From NCBI RefSeq assembly GCF_003635045.1, contig NZ_RBXT01000001.1, forward strand, positions 2,108,001 to 2,172,000: DNA of 64,000 nt. Direction: 5' to 3'. A model generated the notes under the pieces. That model did not search any database, was not told the origin of the DNA, and saw only the letters and a list, made by a program, of their open reading frames with translations. Positions 44,448-52,947 of this stretch are shown piece by piece. The DNA comes from Terracoccus luteus. GTDB taxonomy: Bacteria; Actinomycetota; Actinomycetes; Actinomycetales; Dermatophilaceae. Numbering within the stretch: the stretch's first letter is position 1; each line of letters starts with the position of its first letter. The position numbers and the translations under genes were made by a program.

Positions 44448-45134
44448 TCAGCTCTCGTCGGAGCCCTCGGGCTTGTCGCCCTCGCCCTCGGCGGACTCGG
44501 TGGACTCGCCCTCGGCGGCCTCCTCGTCGCTCTCGTCGCGCTCGATGCCGGCCTCGGCCTCGGCCTCGGCCAGCTCGGCCTCGAGCTCCTCGGCGGAGAT
44601 GGCCTGCGTGACATTGACGACGAGCGCCTCCTCGTCGGTGACGAGCGTGGCACCCTCGGGCAGCTCGATCGCGCCGGCGAGGATCTGCGTGCCGGCCTCG
44701 AGGCCCTCGACCGAGACGACGACGCTCTCGGGGATGTTCGTGGCGAGCGCCTCGAGCTGCAGCGTGTTGTTGTCGAGCGTGACGACGGTCTCCGGGGCGG
44801 CCTCGCCCTCGAGGTGCACGGAGACGTCGACGGTGACCTTCTCGCCGCGGCGCACGACGACGAGGTCGATGTGGTCGATGACGGGCTTGATGGCGTCGCG
44901 CTGCACGTCCTTGGCCAGGGCGAGCTGCTCCTTGCCGTCGATGACGATCGTCAGCAGGGCGTTGGCCTGCTTGAGGGCCATCATCGTGTCGTGGCCGGGC
45001 AGGGTGATGTGCACCGGCTCGGTGCCGTGGCCGTACATCACGGCGGGGATCTTGTTCTCGCGGCGGATCTGGCGGGCGGCGCCCTTGCCGAACGAGGTGC
45101 GCTTCTCGGCGGTCAGCCTGGTGGTGTCGGACAC
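44448..45134 (-). CDS. rplY: 50S ribosomal protein L25 / Ctc
   Basis: A GTG start with AGGAG six bases upstream gives 228 residues. The N-terminal L25 domain (about 1-92) binds 5S rRNA: AEKRTSFGKGAARQIRRENK, IPAVMYGHGTEPVHITLPG. The C-terminal TL5/Ctc domain follows (VTLDNNTLQLEALATNIPE). A long acidic tail (many EAE and ESDEE runs) makes it bigger than the E. coli form, as in other Actinobacteria. The pair with pth is conserved. Confidence 0.96.
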   Translation of the reverse strand: MSDTTRLTAEKRTSFGKGAARQIRRENKIPAVMYGHGTEPVHITLPGHDTMMALKQANALLTIVIDGKEQLALAKDVQRDAIKPVIDHIDLVVVRRGEKVTVDVSVHLEGEAAPETVVTLDNNTLQLEALATNIPESVVVSVEGLEAGTQILAGAIELPEGATLVTDEEALVVNVTQAISAEELEAELAEAEAEAGIERDESDEEAAEGESTESAEGEGDKPEGSDES

Positions 45135-45370
45135 GACGGTCTCCTGAGGTTCGTGGTGGTTCTCGGGGCGGCCTCGACGCGGGACGTCGCGCGGAGCGGG
45201 GCCGAGGGGCGGGGTCCGCACGCAGAGGCGGGCCCGACCGTCAGGTCAGGGACCACCGCGTCGATCACGGACCAGGTGGCCGCCGGAGCGGCCACGCGTC
45301 GTCCCTCGCCGAGGCAACCCCGAGAGTCTAGCCGAGCCGGTGAGGTGCCGGGAAATCGCCTCGGGCCACG

Positions 45371-46030
45371 CTACGGGTGCCCGGTGGCGCCCCGGAGCGC
45401 CCGGGCGGGCACGCCGACCCACGTCTCACCGGGCGGCACGTCGGCGAGCACGACGGCCCCCATCCCGACGACGGCCCACTCCCCCACGACCGTGCGCTCG
45501 CGCACCGACGCCGCCATGCCGAGGTAGGCGCCCCGGCCCACCACCACCTCGCCGCCCAGCACGACGCCCGCGCACAACGTGGCGTGGTCGCCCAGCCGGT
45601 CGTCGTGGGTGAGCACGACGCGCGGCATGCAGACGACGTGGGCGCCGACCGCGACCTGGGCGGTGGCCACCACCCCTGCGAGCAGCACGCTGCCCTCGCC
45701 GAGCACGGTGTCCGGCGCGAGCGCGGCCGCGGGGTGCACCACGGCGGCGTAGCGGTCGGCGCCGAGGCCGAACCCCGCCAGCCGGTCGACGAGGCGGGCG
45801 CGCACCGCGCCCTTGCCGGCGCAGACGACAAGCGCCGCGTCCGGATGCCGGGTGGCCTCCTCGAGCGCGCCGAGCACCGGGAGGCCGGGGGCTGCGTCGG
45901 TGCCCCACCGGGTCGCGTCGTCGTCGAGGCAGCCGAGCACCCGCCGACCCGCGGCGCGGGCCGCCGCGGCCGTCTCGCGGGCCAGCCCGCCGGCGGCGAC
46001 GAGCAGCAGCGGCCGGTCGTCGTGGCTCAC
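45371..46030 (-). CDS. NeuD/PglD-like sugar O/N-acyltransferase (hexapeptide repeats)
   Basis: The GTG at 46030 overlaps the previous gene's stop (GTGA), giving 219 residues. An N-terminal nucleotide-sugar binding part (LLLVAAGGLARETAAAARAA, VLGCLDDDATRWG) is followed by left-handed beta-helix repeats (TVLGEGSVLLAGVVATAQVA, LTHDDRLGDHATLCAGVVLGG) ending in VPPGETWVGVPARAL. NeuD/PglD enzymes acetylate amino or hydroxyl groups of UDP-amino sugars; the catalytic His is usually in the LTHD region, present here. With the LpxA-like gene before it and the sugar operon downstream, it probably acetylates an amino sugar made there. Confidence 0.85.
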   Translation of the reverse strand: MSHDDRPLLLVAAGGLARETAAAARAAGRRVLGCLDDDATRWGTDAAPGLPVLGALEEATRHPDAALVVCAGKGAVRARLVDRLAGFGLGADRYAAVVHPAAALAPDTVLGEGSVLLAGVVATAQVAVGAHVVCMPRVVLTHDDRLGDHATLCAGVVLGGEVVVGRGAYLGMAASVRERTVVGEWAVVGMGAVVLADVPPGETWVGVPARALRGATGHP

Positions 46031-46806
46031 GACGGGACGACCGCCGGCGCACCCGCGAGGCGGGCCGGCATCCGGTCGGGAAGCGTGTGCCACCAGTGCA
46101 GCTCACGGCGGATGGTCTGGTCGTGCCACCCCGTCCCGCCCGGACCCGACTCAACTCCGGCGACGCCTGCGATTCCTGCGACGCCGTCGGCGCGCAGCAG
46201 CCCGGCGAGCCGCCCCAGGTCGTCGTCGTCGACCCCTGCCCGCCGCAGGCCGACCGCGTTGAGGGCGTGCACCCGCACGGGCGAGCCGTAGGCCTGCACG
46301 AAGGGCGGGACGTCACGGGTCACGGGGGTGCCCATGCCGACCATCGCGAGGGCACCGACGCTGCGGCGCTGGTGCACGCTGACGTTGAGGCCGAGGTTGG
46401 CCCCGTCGCGGACTGTGGCGTGCCCCCCGATGCTGACGCCGGCCGAGAGGGTGACGCGGTCACCGACGACGACGTCGTGCGCGACGTACGCGCGGCTGAA
46501 GAGCTGGCAGTGGCTCCCGATCGTCGTGGGGCGCCAGCTGCCGTGGTGCACGACGACGCCGTCGCGCAGCACGGTGTGCTCGCCGACCACGACCGCGTGG
46601 TGGTCGAGGTCGCCGTCCCACGCGCGGTTGCGTCGCTCGCTCGACATCTCCGGCGCCCCGCCGAGGTGGACGCCGGGGCCGACCCAGACGTGGTCACCGA
46701 CGGTCGCCGGCCCGAGCAGCACGGCGAACGGCCCGACGACGACGCCGGCCCCCAGCGCCACCCCCGGCCCGACGAACGCGGTCTCGTGCACGCGCGTGGC
46801 GTCCAT
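46027..46806 (-). CDS. LpxA-like acyltransferase (hexapeptide repeats)
   Basis: A 259-residue left-handed beta-helix protein: VHETAFVGPGVALGAGVVVG, then the segment AYVAHDVVVGDRVTLSAGVS with His in the AHD motif where LpxA has its catalytic His, LGLNVSVHQRRSVGALAMVG and VPPFVQAYGSPVRVHALNAV, followed by a short helical C-terminus (LGRLAGLLRADG). In diderms LpxA acylates UDP-GlcNAc for lipid A. Gram-positives lack lipid A, so here it more likely transfers an acyl group to a nucleotide sugar of the surface polymer. It is coupled by a four-base overlap to the NeuD/PglD-like gene. Confidence 0.84.
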   Translation of the reverse strand: MDATRVHETAFVGPGVALGAGVVVGPFAVLLGPATVGDHVWVGPGVHLGGAPEMSSERRNRAWDGDLDHHAVVVGEHTVLRDGVVVHHGSWRPTTIGSHCQLFSRAYVAHDVVVGDRVTLSAGVSIGGHATVRDGANLGLNVSVHQRRSVGALAMVGMGTPVTRDVPPFVQAYGSPVRVHALNAVGLRRAGVDDDDLGRLAGLLRADGVAGIAGVAGVESGPGGTGWHDQTIRRELHWWHTLPDRMPARLAGAPAVVPS

Positions 46807-46896
46807 GCCCGCCCCTCTCGCCGACGACGCCGGGAGGCCCGGCCCTCACGGTCGGAAACTACACCGGCACAGGGCGGCCCACGGGGCGAACATCGG

Positions 46897-47895
46897 TCAT
46901 CCGGGGTCGCGGGCCGCGTCGGCGCGCACCGCGACGAGGCCGCCGACGATGAGCACCCCACCGACGAGCTGCACCGGGGTGGGCAGCTCGCTGAGGACGA
47001 GCCACGCGAAGAGCACGGCGAAGAGCACCTCGGTGAGGGCGACGAACGAGGCGACCTTCGCCCCGAGCATCCGCACGGCCGCGATGCCGGTGACGTAGGC
47101 GAAGGCGGCTGCCACGACGGCGATGACGAGCAGGGGCACCCACCAGGGCAGCACCCGCCCGCCCAGCGTGACCTCGGAGGCGCCGCGCACGAGCTCGACC
47201 GCGCCGGTGACCGAGGCGAGCCAGAGGGCCACGGCCCCGACGACGAGCCCACCGCCGGCAAGGGCCATCGGGGGCACGTCGTCGTCGACGTGGTCGGCGA
47301 GCAGGAAGTAGAGGACGAGGCACACCGCCGCGGCGAGGCCCCAGAGGACGCCGACGAGGTCGAGGCTGGCGCCGCCGACGACGTCGAGCACGAGCAGCAG
47401 CCCGACCACGGCGAGCCCGATCCCGGCGAGGGTGAGCCGGCGGGGGCGCTGCCGGTGGCGCAGCCAGAGCCAGCCGACGATGAGCACGGGGGCGAGGTAC
47501 TCGAGCAGCAGCGCCACCCCGACCGAGAGGTGGGTGACGGCGTTGAAGTAGGCGAGCTGGCACCCCGCGACGCCGGTCAGCCCATAGCCGACGACGGCGA
47601 TCCCGTTGCGCCGCAACGCTCCCCAGCGACCGCGCAAGGCCACGAGCGTCGGCACGAGCAGGACGAGGGCGGCGACCGTGATCCGCAGGGTGACGACGAG
47701 GCCCGGCGACCAGCCCCCGGCGATGAGCGACTTGCCGAACGCACCGGACGTGCCGAAGGCGGCGGCCGAGACGAGCGCGACGACGAGACCGACGGCCGGA
47801 TGCCGTTGGGTACGGGTCGCCGGGTCGGCGCCGACCTCCGGGGCCGGCAGGGTGCCCACGGGGACGGCTGCCGGAGCGGTCACGGGGTCGGTCAT
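46897..47895 (-). CDS. EamA-family transporter (DMT superfamily)
   Basis: The ATG at 47895 gives 332 residues with about ten hydrophobic helices in two EamA halves: GLVVALVSAAAFGTSGAFGK opens the first, and GVLWGLAAAVCLVLYFLLAD the second, ending VPTPV-like SELPTPVQLVGGVLIVGGLV. Members export amino acids, nucleobases or metabolites; the substrate is not readable. It is divergent from the CGNR regulator gene, which probably controls it through the shared 81-base promoter region. Confidence 0.85.
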   Translation of the reverse strand: MTDPVTAPAAVPVGTLPAPEVGADPATRTQRHPAVGLVVALVSAAAFGTSGAFGKSLIAGGWSPGLVVTLRITVAALVLLVPTLVALRGRWGALRRNGIAVVGYGLTGVAGCQLAYFNAVTHLSVGVALLLEYLAPVLIVGWLWLRHRQRPRRLTLAGIGLAVVGLLLVLDVVGGASLDLVGVLWGLAAAVCLVLYFLLADHVDDDVPPMALAGGGLVVGAVALWLASVTGAVELVRGASEVTLGGRVLPWWVPLLVIAVVAAAFAYVTGIAAVRMLGAKVASFVALTEVLFAVLFAWLVLSELPTPVQLVGGVLIVGGLVAVRADAARDPG

Positions 47896-47914
47896 CAGCG
47901 TCTCGCGTTCTCGT

Positions 47915-47972
47915 GTCAGGAGCCAAAGTCGGTACACTCATGACGCTAGCGCCGACGTACGTCAGGAGTCAA
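47915..47972. promoter_or_regulatory. Shared promoter/operator of EamA and CGNR genes
   Basis: Two near-identical 12-mers, GTCAGGAGCCAA (47915-47926) and GTCAGGAGTCAA (47961-47972), lie in direct orientation. Between them are the palindromes CGCTAGCG (47944-47951) and GACGTACGTC (47954-47963) and a -10-like TACACT (47933-47938). The second 12-mer contains the AGGAG ribosome site of the CGNR gene. The arrangement suggests autoregulation by the CGNR protein. Confidence 0.4.
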
Positions 47973-47976
47973 CACG

Positions 47977-48534
47977 ATGTTCACCCATGACACGGAGGTC
48001 GTCCTCGTCGGCACCGCGGCGCTCGTCAACACGATGCCGGGCTCGGTGCCGGGCGACGACGACCCCGACCGCCTCACCACCCTCGACGATCTGGGCGAGC
48101 TCGTCTCGGGGCAGGGCTGGACCGGCCGCATCGACGGCAGCGCCGACGAGCTCGCCGAGGTGCGCGGGCTGCGGCCCCGCCTGCGCGAGCTGTGGGAGCG
48201 CGACGAAGCCGGCGTCGTGGCCGTCGTCAACGAGCTGCTCGCCCAGGCTCAGGCCGTGCCGCAGCTCGTCGAGCACGACGACTCTGGCTGGCACATCCAC
48301 GCGACCCCGGCCGAGGCCCCCCTGGCCCAGCGGATGGCGGTCGAGGCCGCGATGGCCCTCGTCGACGTCGTGCGCGCCGGTCGGCTGGACCGGCTGCGCG
48401 TGTGCGACGCCGACGACTGCGACGACGTCGTCGTCGACCTCTCCCGCAACGGCTCGCGCCGCTTCTGCGAGGGGGGCTGCGCCGCGCGCGCCCACACCGC
48501 GGCCTACCGCGCCCGGCGCGCCTCCGGCTCCTGA
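47977..48534 (+). CDS. CGNR zinc-finger (ABATE-domain) regulator
   Basis: A 185-residue protein with an N-terminal ABATE-like domain (VVLVGTAALVNTMPGS, LGELVSGQGWTG) and a C-terminal CGNR zinc finger at about 143-182: LRVCDADDCDDVVVDLSRNG, SRRFCEGGCAARAH, with four Cys and the SRN-SRR core. The CGNR tetrapeptide itself reads CAAR here. The family comprises probable DNA-binding stress regulators found next to transporters. It has an AGGAG box. It is divergent from the EamA transporter gene and probably regulates it. Confidence 0.85.
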   Translation: MFTHDTEVVLVGTAALVNTMPGSVPGDDDPDRLTTLDDLGELVSGQGWTGRIDGSADELAEVRGLRPRLRELWERDEAGVVAVVNELLAQAQAVPQLVEHDDSGWHIHATPAEAPLAQRMAVEAAMALVDVVRAGRLDRLRVCDADDCDDVVVDLSRNGSRRFCEGGCAARAHTAAYRARRASGS

Positions 48535-48635
48535 GCGACCGTCCACCGGCTCGGGACCGCCTCGGGACCGACTCCCGACGGAGCGGTGACGGCGTCGTAA
48601 CCGGGGCGAAACGCCCGCACAACGAGCGGCTGCGA

Positions 48636-48666
48636 GGTTCGGGTCGGCGCCGATCGGCGCCGAACC
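48636..48666. other. Nested hairpin between CGNR and asparaginase genes
   Basis: GGTTCGG and CCGAACC form a stem around a 20-bp region that consists of two tandem copies of the self-complementary TCGGCGCCGA (48644-48663). It may end the CGNR transcript or be an operator for the asparaginase gene 50 bases downstream. Confidence 0.4.
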
Positions 48667-48716
48667 CCTGACCGGCCCTCCGTCGCCCGGGCCGGCCCTC
48701 CCGCAGGAGCTCTCAC

Positions 48717-50060
48717 ATGTACCCACCCGCGTCACCGGCGCTCCGCCGGCCGCTCGCCGTCGCCCTCGTCGTCGTGCTCTGCCTCGCCACCGCCCTCGCC
48801 ACGGCGGTCGCGACCGTCACCCTGACCCGCTCGTCGGCCGGTTCCCCCGGTGCCTCGGCCCCCGCGCCCGCCCCGGCCGCCGCCGCGCCGGTCACGACCG
48901 TCGCCAGCGCCGAGCTGGCCACGAACGCCGCGTACCAGCAGGCGCTGGCCGCCGCACCGCCGTCGGGCAAGCCGAATGTCACCGTCATCGGCACCGGCGG
49001 CACCATCGCGGGCGTCGCCACGAGCCGCAGCAGCTTCACCGACTACCGCGCCGGGCAGATCCCGATCGCCGACCTCGTCGCCAAGCTCCAGCCCGAGATC
49101 GGTGTCGTCGCCGACGTCGAGACGATCCAGTTCGGCAACAAGGGGTCGGGCAGCTACACCGTCGCCGAGTTCCACGCCCTGACCCTCGCCGTCGACAAGG
49201 CCCTCGAGACCTCCGACGGCGTCGTCGTGACGAGCGGCACCGACACGATGGAGGAGTTCGCCTACTGGCTCGACCTCACCGTGCGCAGCCGCAAACCGGT
49301 CGTCATGACCGGGGCCATGCGCCCCACCGCCGCGGTCAGCGTCGACGGCCCCGGCGTCATCGGCGCCGACGGCCCCGCCAACCTCTACAACGCCATCGCC
49401 CTCGCCGGCAGCCGCGCCACGTCGTGCTTCGGCACCGTCCTCATGCTCGGTGACGAGTTCCACGCCGCCCGCGACGTGACGAAGACGAGCTCGTACCGCA
49501 TGGACACCTTCCAGACCCGCGAGCTCGGCGTCCTCGGCTGGATCGACGGCACGAACGTCAAGGTCGGCCGCGCCCCGTCACGCGTCTCCATGTGCAACAA
49601 CCCGGCCAAGTGGGTCACGCCGTTCGACCTCACCACGCTGCCGGCGACCGACCTCCCCCGCACCGAGATCGTCTACGCCTACCAGCAGGCGGGCGGCGAG
49701 GGCATCACGGCCCTCGCGGCCGCGGGCGTCAAGGGCATCGTCACCGCGGGCACCGGCGCCGGCGGCGTCTCCGCCGACCAGTCGGCCGCCCGCACGGCCG
49801 CTGCCGCCGCCGGGGTGCTCTTCGTCAGCACGACCCGCACCGGCTCCGGCTCGGTCTACGGCAGCACCGCGCCGCCGGTCGTGGCCGGCGAGGACCTGCT
49901 GCCGCAGAAGGCCCGGCTGCTGCTCATGCTGAGCCTCGGCTTCGCCAAGGGCGACCAGGCCAAGGCCGCCGCGTGGGTGACGAGCATCGGCAACCCCGAG
50001 TGGAGCACCGCCGGTCGCGTCGCCGCCAACCCCGCCCAGGCGCCCGCGCCCGCCGCGTGA
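48717..50060 (+). CDS. L-asparaginase (type II-like, secreted or membrane-anchored)
   Basis: The ATG has GCAGGAG upstream. The 447-residue protein starts with a hydrophobic signal/anchor (LAVALVVVLCLATALATAVA) and an Ala/Pro-rich linker. The catalytic domain from about 85 has both conserved Thr motifs: VIGTGGTIAG (residue about 93) and TSGTDTMEEFAYWLDLTV with the Thr-Asp pair, plus TGAMRPTAAVSVDGP. It hydrolyses L-asparagine to aspartate and ammonia outside the cytoplasm. Single gene, ended by a strong terminator. Confidence 0.93.
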   Translation: MYPPASPALRRPLAVALVVVLCLATALATAVATVTLTRSSAGSPGASAPAPAPAAAAPVTTVASAELATNAAYQQALAAAPPSGKPNVTVIGTGGTIAGVATSRSSFTDYRAGQIPIADLVAKLQPEIGVVADVETIQFGNKGSGSYTVAEFHALTLAVDKALETSDGVVVTSGTDTMEEFAYWLDLTVRSRKPVVMTGAMRPTAAVSVDGPGVIGADGPANLYNAIALAGSRATSCFGTVLMLGDEFHAARDVTKTSSYRMDTFQTRELGVLGWIDGTNVKVGRAPSRVSMCNNPAKWVTPFDLTTLPATDLPRTEIVYAYQQAGGEGITALAAAGVKGIVTAGTGAGGVSADQSAARTAAAAAGVLFVSTTRTGSGSVYGSTAPPVVAGEDLLPQKARLLLMLSLGFAKGDQAKAAAWVTSIGNPEWSTAGRVAANPAQAPAPAA

Positions 50061-50095
50061 CCCGCGCCTGAAGGGCCCCCGCCCACCACGTACGA

Positions 50096-50138
50096 AGGGC
50101 GCGGATGCCGGGAGGTCACCTCCCGGCATCCGCGCCCT
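50096..50138. terminator. Bidirectional hairpin terminator between asparaginase and prs
   Basis: A perfect 20-bp stem (left arm AGGGCGCGGATGCCGGGAGG) with loop TCA between the convergent ends at 50060 (asparaginase) and 50158 (prs). No T-tract. Confidence 0.85.
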
Positions 50139-50157
50139 GTCGTCGTGGGGGCGTCGT

Positions 50158-51138
50158 TCAGGCCCTGCCGTCGAAGAGGCTCGTGACCGAGCCGTCGTCG
50201 AACACCTCGCGGATCGCCATCGAGATGAGCGGCGCGATCGGCAGCACGGACAGCTTGTCGAAGCGACGGTCGTCGGGGATCGGGAGGGTGTCGGTGACGA
50301 CGACCTCCTCGACCCGGCACGCCTTGAGGCGGTCGATCGCCGGGCCGGACAGGATCGCGTGGGTGGCGGCGATGATGACGCCCGCCGCGCCCTGCTCCAT
50401 GAGGGCGTCGGCCGCCTTCGTGATGGTGCCCGCCGTGTCGATCATGTCGTCGACGAGCACGCAGACGCGGCCGCGGATCTCGCCGACGACCCGGTTGGCG
50501 ACGACCTCGTTCGGCCGGTTGATGTCGCGGGTCTTGTGCACGAAGGCGAGGGGCGCGCCGCCGAGGCGGGTCGACCAGTCCTCGGCGACCTTGATGCGTC
50601 CGGCGTCCGGGGAGACGACGGCGAGGTCGAGGTGACCGTACTTCTTGGCGACGTAGTCGCTGAGGATCGGCAGCGCCATGAGGTGGTCGACGGGGCCGTC
50701 GAAGAAGCCCTGGATCTGCGCGGTGTGCAGGTCGATCGTCATGAGCCGGTTGGCGCCGGCCGTCTTGTAGAGGTCGGCCATGAGGCGGGCCGAGATCGGC
50801 TCGCGACCGCGGTGCTTCTTGTCCTGGCGGGCGTAGCCGTAGAACGGCAGGACGACGGTGATGCGCTTGGCGGACGCCCGCTTCAGCGCGTCGATCATGA
50901 TGAGCTGCTCCATGATCCACTCGTTGATCGGCGCCGTGTGGCTCTGGATGACGAAGGCGTCGCTGCCGCGCACCGACTCCTCGTAGCGCACGTAGATCTC
51001 GCCGTTGGCGAAGTCGTAGGCGCTCGTCGGCACGACGCTCGTGCCGAGCTGCTCCGCGACCTGCTGCGCGAGCTGCGGGTGGGCCCGGCCGGAGAAGACG
51101 AGCAGGTGCTTCTCGGTCGTCTTGTTGATGGCGCTCAT
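50158..51138 (-). CDS. prs: Ribose-phosphate pyrophosphokinase
   Basis: The ATG lies in an ATGA overlap with glmU. The 326-residue enzyme makes PRPP from ribose 5-phosphate and ATP. Seen features: LLVFSGRAHPQLAQQVAEQL, the flexible loop YGYARQDKKHRGREPISARL (residues about 100-120), the histidine of DLHTAQIQGFF, and the PRPP-binding VLVDDMIDTAGT near 226. Pairing with glmU is standard in Actinobacteria. The L25 gene that often follows is 5 kb away here, behind inserted genes. Confidence 0.96.
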   Translation of the reverse strand: MSAINKTTEKHLLVFSGRAHPQLAQQVAEQLGTSVVPTSAYDFANGEIYVRYEESVRGSDAFVIQSHTAPINEWIMEQLIMIDALKRASAKRITVVLPFYGYARQDKKHRGREPISARLMADLYKTAGANRLMTIDLHTAQIQGFFDGPVDHLMALPILSDYVAKKYGHLDLAVVSPDAGRIKVAEDWSTRLGGAPLAFVHKTRDINRPNEVVANRVVGEIRGRVCVLVDDMIDTAGTITKAADALMEQGAAGVIIAATHAILSGPAIDRLKACRVEEVVVTDTLPIPDDRRFDKLSVLPIAPLISMAIREVFDDGSVTSLFDGRA

Positions 51139-52613
51139 CGGGTGCCGCCCTCCGTGTCGGTGCTCTGGGGGTCGACGGCGGCCGGGTCCGCCGACGCCTC
51201 GCGCGCGGCCGTGTCGGACGCGGTGCCGGCGCGGCGGCGCGCCACCCAGCCGTCGACGTTGCGCTGCTGGGCGCGGGTCACGCCGAGCTGGCCGGGAGCG
51301 ACGTCGCTGACGACCGCCGAGCCCGCCGCGACGTAGGCGCCGGCCCCGATGGTGCGGGGGGCGACGACGACGGAGTTGCTGCCGACGAAGGCGTGGGCCC
51401 CGACCTCGGTGCGGCCCTTCGTCACGCCGTCGTAGTTGGCGAAGATCGTGCCGGCGCCGATGTTGGCCCCGGCCCCGATCATCGCGTCGCCGCAGTAGGT
51501 CAGGTGGGGCACCTTGGCCCCGTCGCCGATGACGGCGTTCTTCGTCTCGACGAAGCCCCCGATCTTGCCGCCGGCGCCCAGGCGGGTGCCGGGGCGCAGA
51601 AAGCTGAAGGGGCCGACGGTGGCGCCGGGCCCGACGACCGCGAGCTCGGCCTGGGTGCGCACGACCGACGCACCGTCTCCGACCTCGACGTCGGTGAGGG
51701 TCGTGTCGGGGCCGATGACGCAGTCGCTGCCGATGGTGCTCGCCCCGTGGATCTGGGTGCCGGGGTGCACGACGGTGTCCCGGCCGATGGTGACGTCGGC
51801 GTCGAGCCACGTCGTCGCCGGGTCGACGACGATCGCGCCGGCGCGCATCGCCGCCTCGACCGTGCGGCGGTTGAGCTCGGCCCCGAGGCGGGCCAGCTGC
51901 ACCTTGTCGTTGACGCCCTCGGTCTGCCACAGGTCGGCGACGAGGTGGGCGTGCACCGGGCGGCCGCGGCCCCGGGCGATGGCGACGACGTCGGTGAGGT
52001 ACTTCTCGCCCTGGGCGTTGTCGGTGCCGACCTCGGCGAGCGCCTCGCGCAGCAGCGCCGCCTCGAAGGCGTAGATGCCGCTGTTGACCTCGCGCAGGGC
52101 CAGCTGCTCGGGGCTCGCGTCCTTCTGCTCGACGATGGCCTGCACCCCGCCCTCGGCGTCGCGCACGACCCGGCCGTAGCCCGTGGGGTCGGGCGGGGTG
52201 GAGGCGACGAGCGTGACGGCCCCACCGGCATCCTCGTGCGCCCGGACCAGCCCGAGCAGGGTCTCGGCGGTGAGCAGGGGCGTGTCGCCCATCGTCACGA
52301 CGACGGTGCCGGCGAGGTCGGCCGGGAGGGCCTCGAGGCCGCACTCGACGGCGCGGCCGGTCCCCTTGACGGCGTCCTGGTCGGCGATGACGACCGCGGC
52401 GTCGAGCCCGAGCACGTGGGGGGCCACTTGGTCGCGCTCGTGACGCACGACGACGGCCAGGTGCTGCGGCTGCACGCCGCGGGCGGCGCGCACGGCGTGC
52501 CCGACGAGGCTGCGACCCCCGATCGTGTGCAGCACCTTGGGGATGCTCGACTTCATGCGTGTGCCCTCGCCCGCGGCGAGGACGATCACGGCGGCGGGCC
52601 GCAGATCACTCAC
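51135..52613 (-). CDS. glmU: Bifunctional GlmU: uridylyltransferase / glucosamine-1-phosphate acetyltransferase
   Basis: The GTG at 52613 follows an AGGAG and gives 492 residues. The N-terminal uridylyltransferase begins AAVIVLAAGEGTRMKSSIPK with the signature LxxGxGTxM-xSxxPK; GDTPLL and NSGIYAFEAALL follow. The C-terminal left-handed beta-helix (from about 250) acetylates glucosamine 1-phosphate, with HLTYCGDAMIGAGANIGAGT and IFANYDGVTKGRT. It makes UDP-GlcNAc, precursor of peptidoglycan and probably of the sugars in the polysaccharide operon. A Ser/Asp-rich tail ends it. Confidence 0.96.
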   Translation of the reverse strand: MSDLRPAAVIVLAAGEGTRMKSSIPKVLHTIGGRSLVGHAVRAARGVQPQHLAVVVRHERDQVAPHVLGLDAAVVIADQDAVKGTGRAVECGLEALPADLAGTVVVTMGDTPLLTAETLLGLVRAHEDAGGAVTLVASTPPDPTGYGRVVRDAEGGVQAIVEQKDASPEQLALREVNSGIYAFEAALLREALAEVGTDNAQGEKYLTDVVAIARGRGRPVHAHLVADLWQTEGVNDKVQLARLGAELNRRTVEAAMRAGAIVVDPATTWLDADVTIGRDTVVHPGTQIHGASTIGSDCVIGPDTTLTDVEVGDGASVVRTQAELAVVGPGATVGPFSFLRPGTRLGAGGKIGGFVETKNAVIGDGAKVPHLTYCGDAMIGAGANIGAGTIFANYDGVTKGRTEVGAHAFVGSNSVVVAPRTIGAGAYVAAGSAVVSDVAPGQLGVTRAQQRNVDGWVARRRAGTASDTAAREASADPAAVDPQSTDTEGGTR

Positions 52614-52731
52614 GGGATGCAGCTCCTCGGTGTGTCGGTGCAGGTGCGGCACCCGTCGCCCGCCGGGCGTCGTGGCGCGACCGTCATGCTACTCACGACG
52701 CTCCGGGTCCCGCCCGGGCGGCTCGCGTGCG

Positions 52732-52810
52732 CTCCCCGGGCAGGAGTCGAACCTGCGTCGCTTGTCCTGATTCAAAGTCAGGCGGGCCCTGCCGGCAGAC
52801 CAACCGGGGA
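52732..52810 (-). tRNA. tRNA-Gln (anticodon UUG)
   Basis: On the minus strand TCCCCGG pairs with CCGGGGA as a 7-bp acceptor stem, with discriminator G. The D stem is GGTC/GGCC, the anticodon stem CCTGA/TCAGG closes the loop CTTTGAA with anticodon TTG, and the T stem is GCAGG/CCTGC around TTCGACT. The stretch between anticodon and T stems is nine bases, longer than the usual four or five. CCA is not encoded. It lies between glmU and the TetR gene, as in mycobacteria. Confidence 0.88.
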
Positions 52811-52947
52811 ACGTCCGCGGCCCTCGCCGCGAGACGACCACAGGGTAGTGCAGCCCGGGCGCGGGCCCGGCACGGCGATCGCCGTCACGACCCCGGCGTG
52901 ACCGTCGGATGACCGGCGGCACGACCGCGTGCGTCATGATGGGGGTG

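Noticed and set aside
42492-45527. Open frame of 1011 codons on the plus strand
   Set aside because: It runs antisense through the oxidoreductase, pth and rplY genes, which are certain. Long mirror frames are expected at this GC content.
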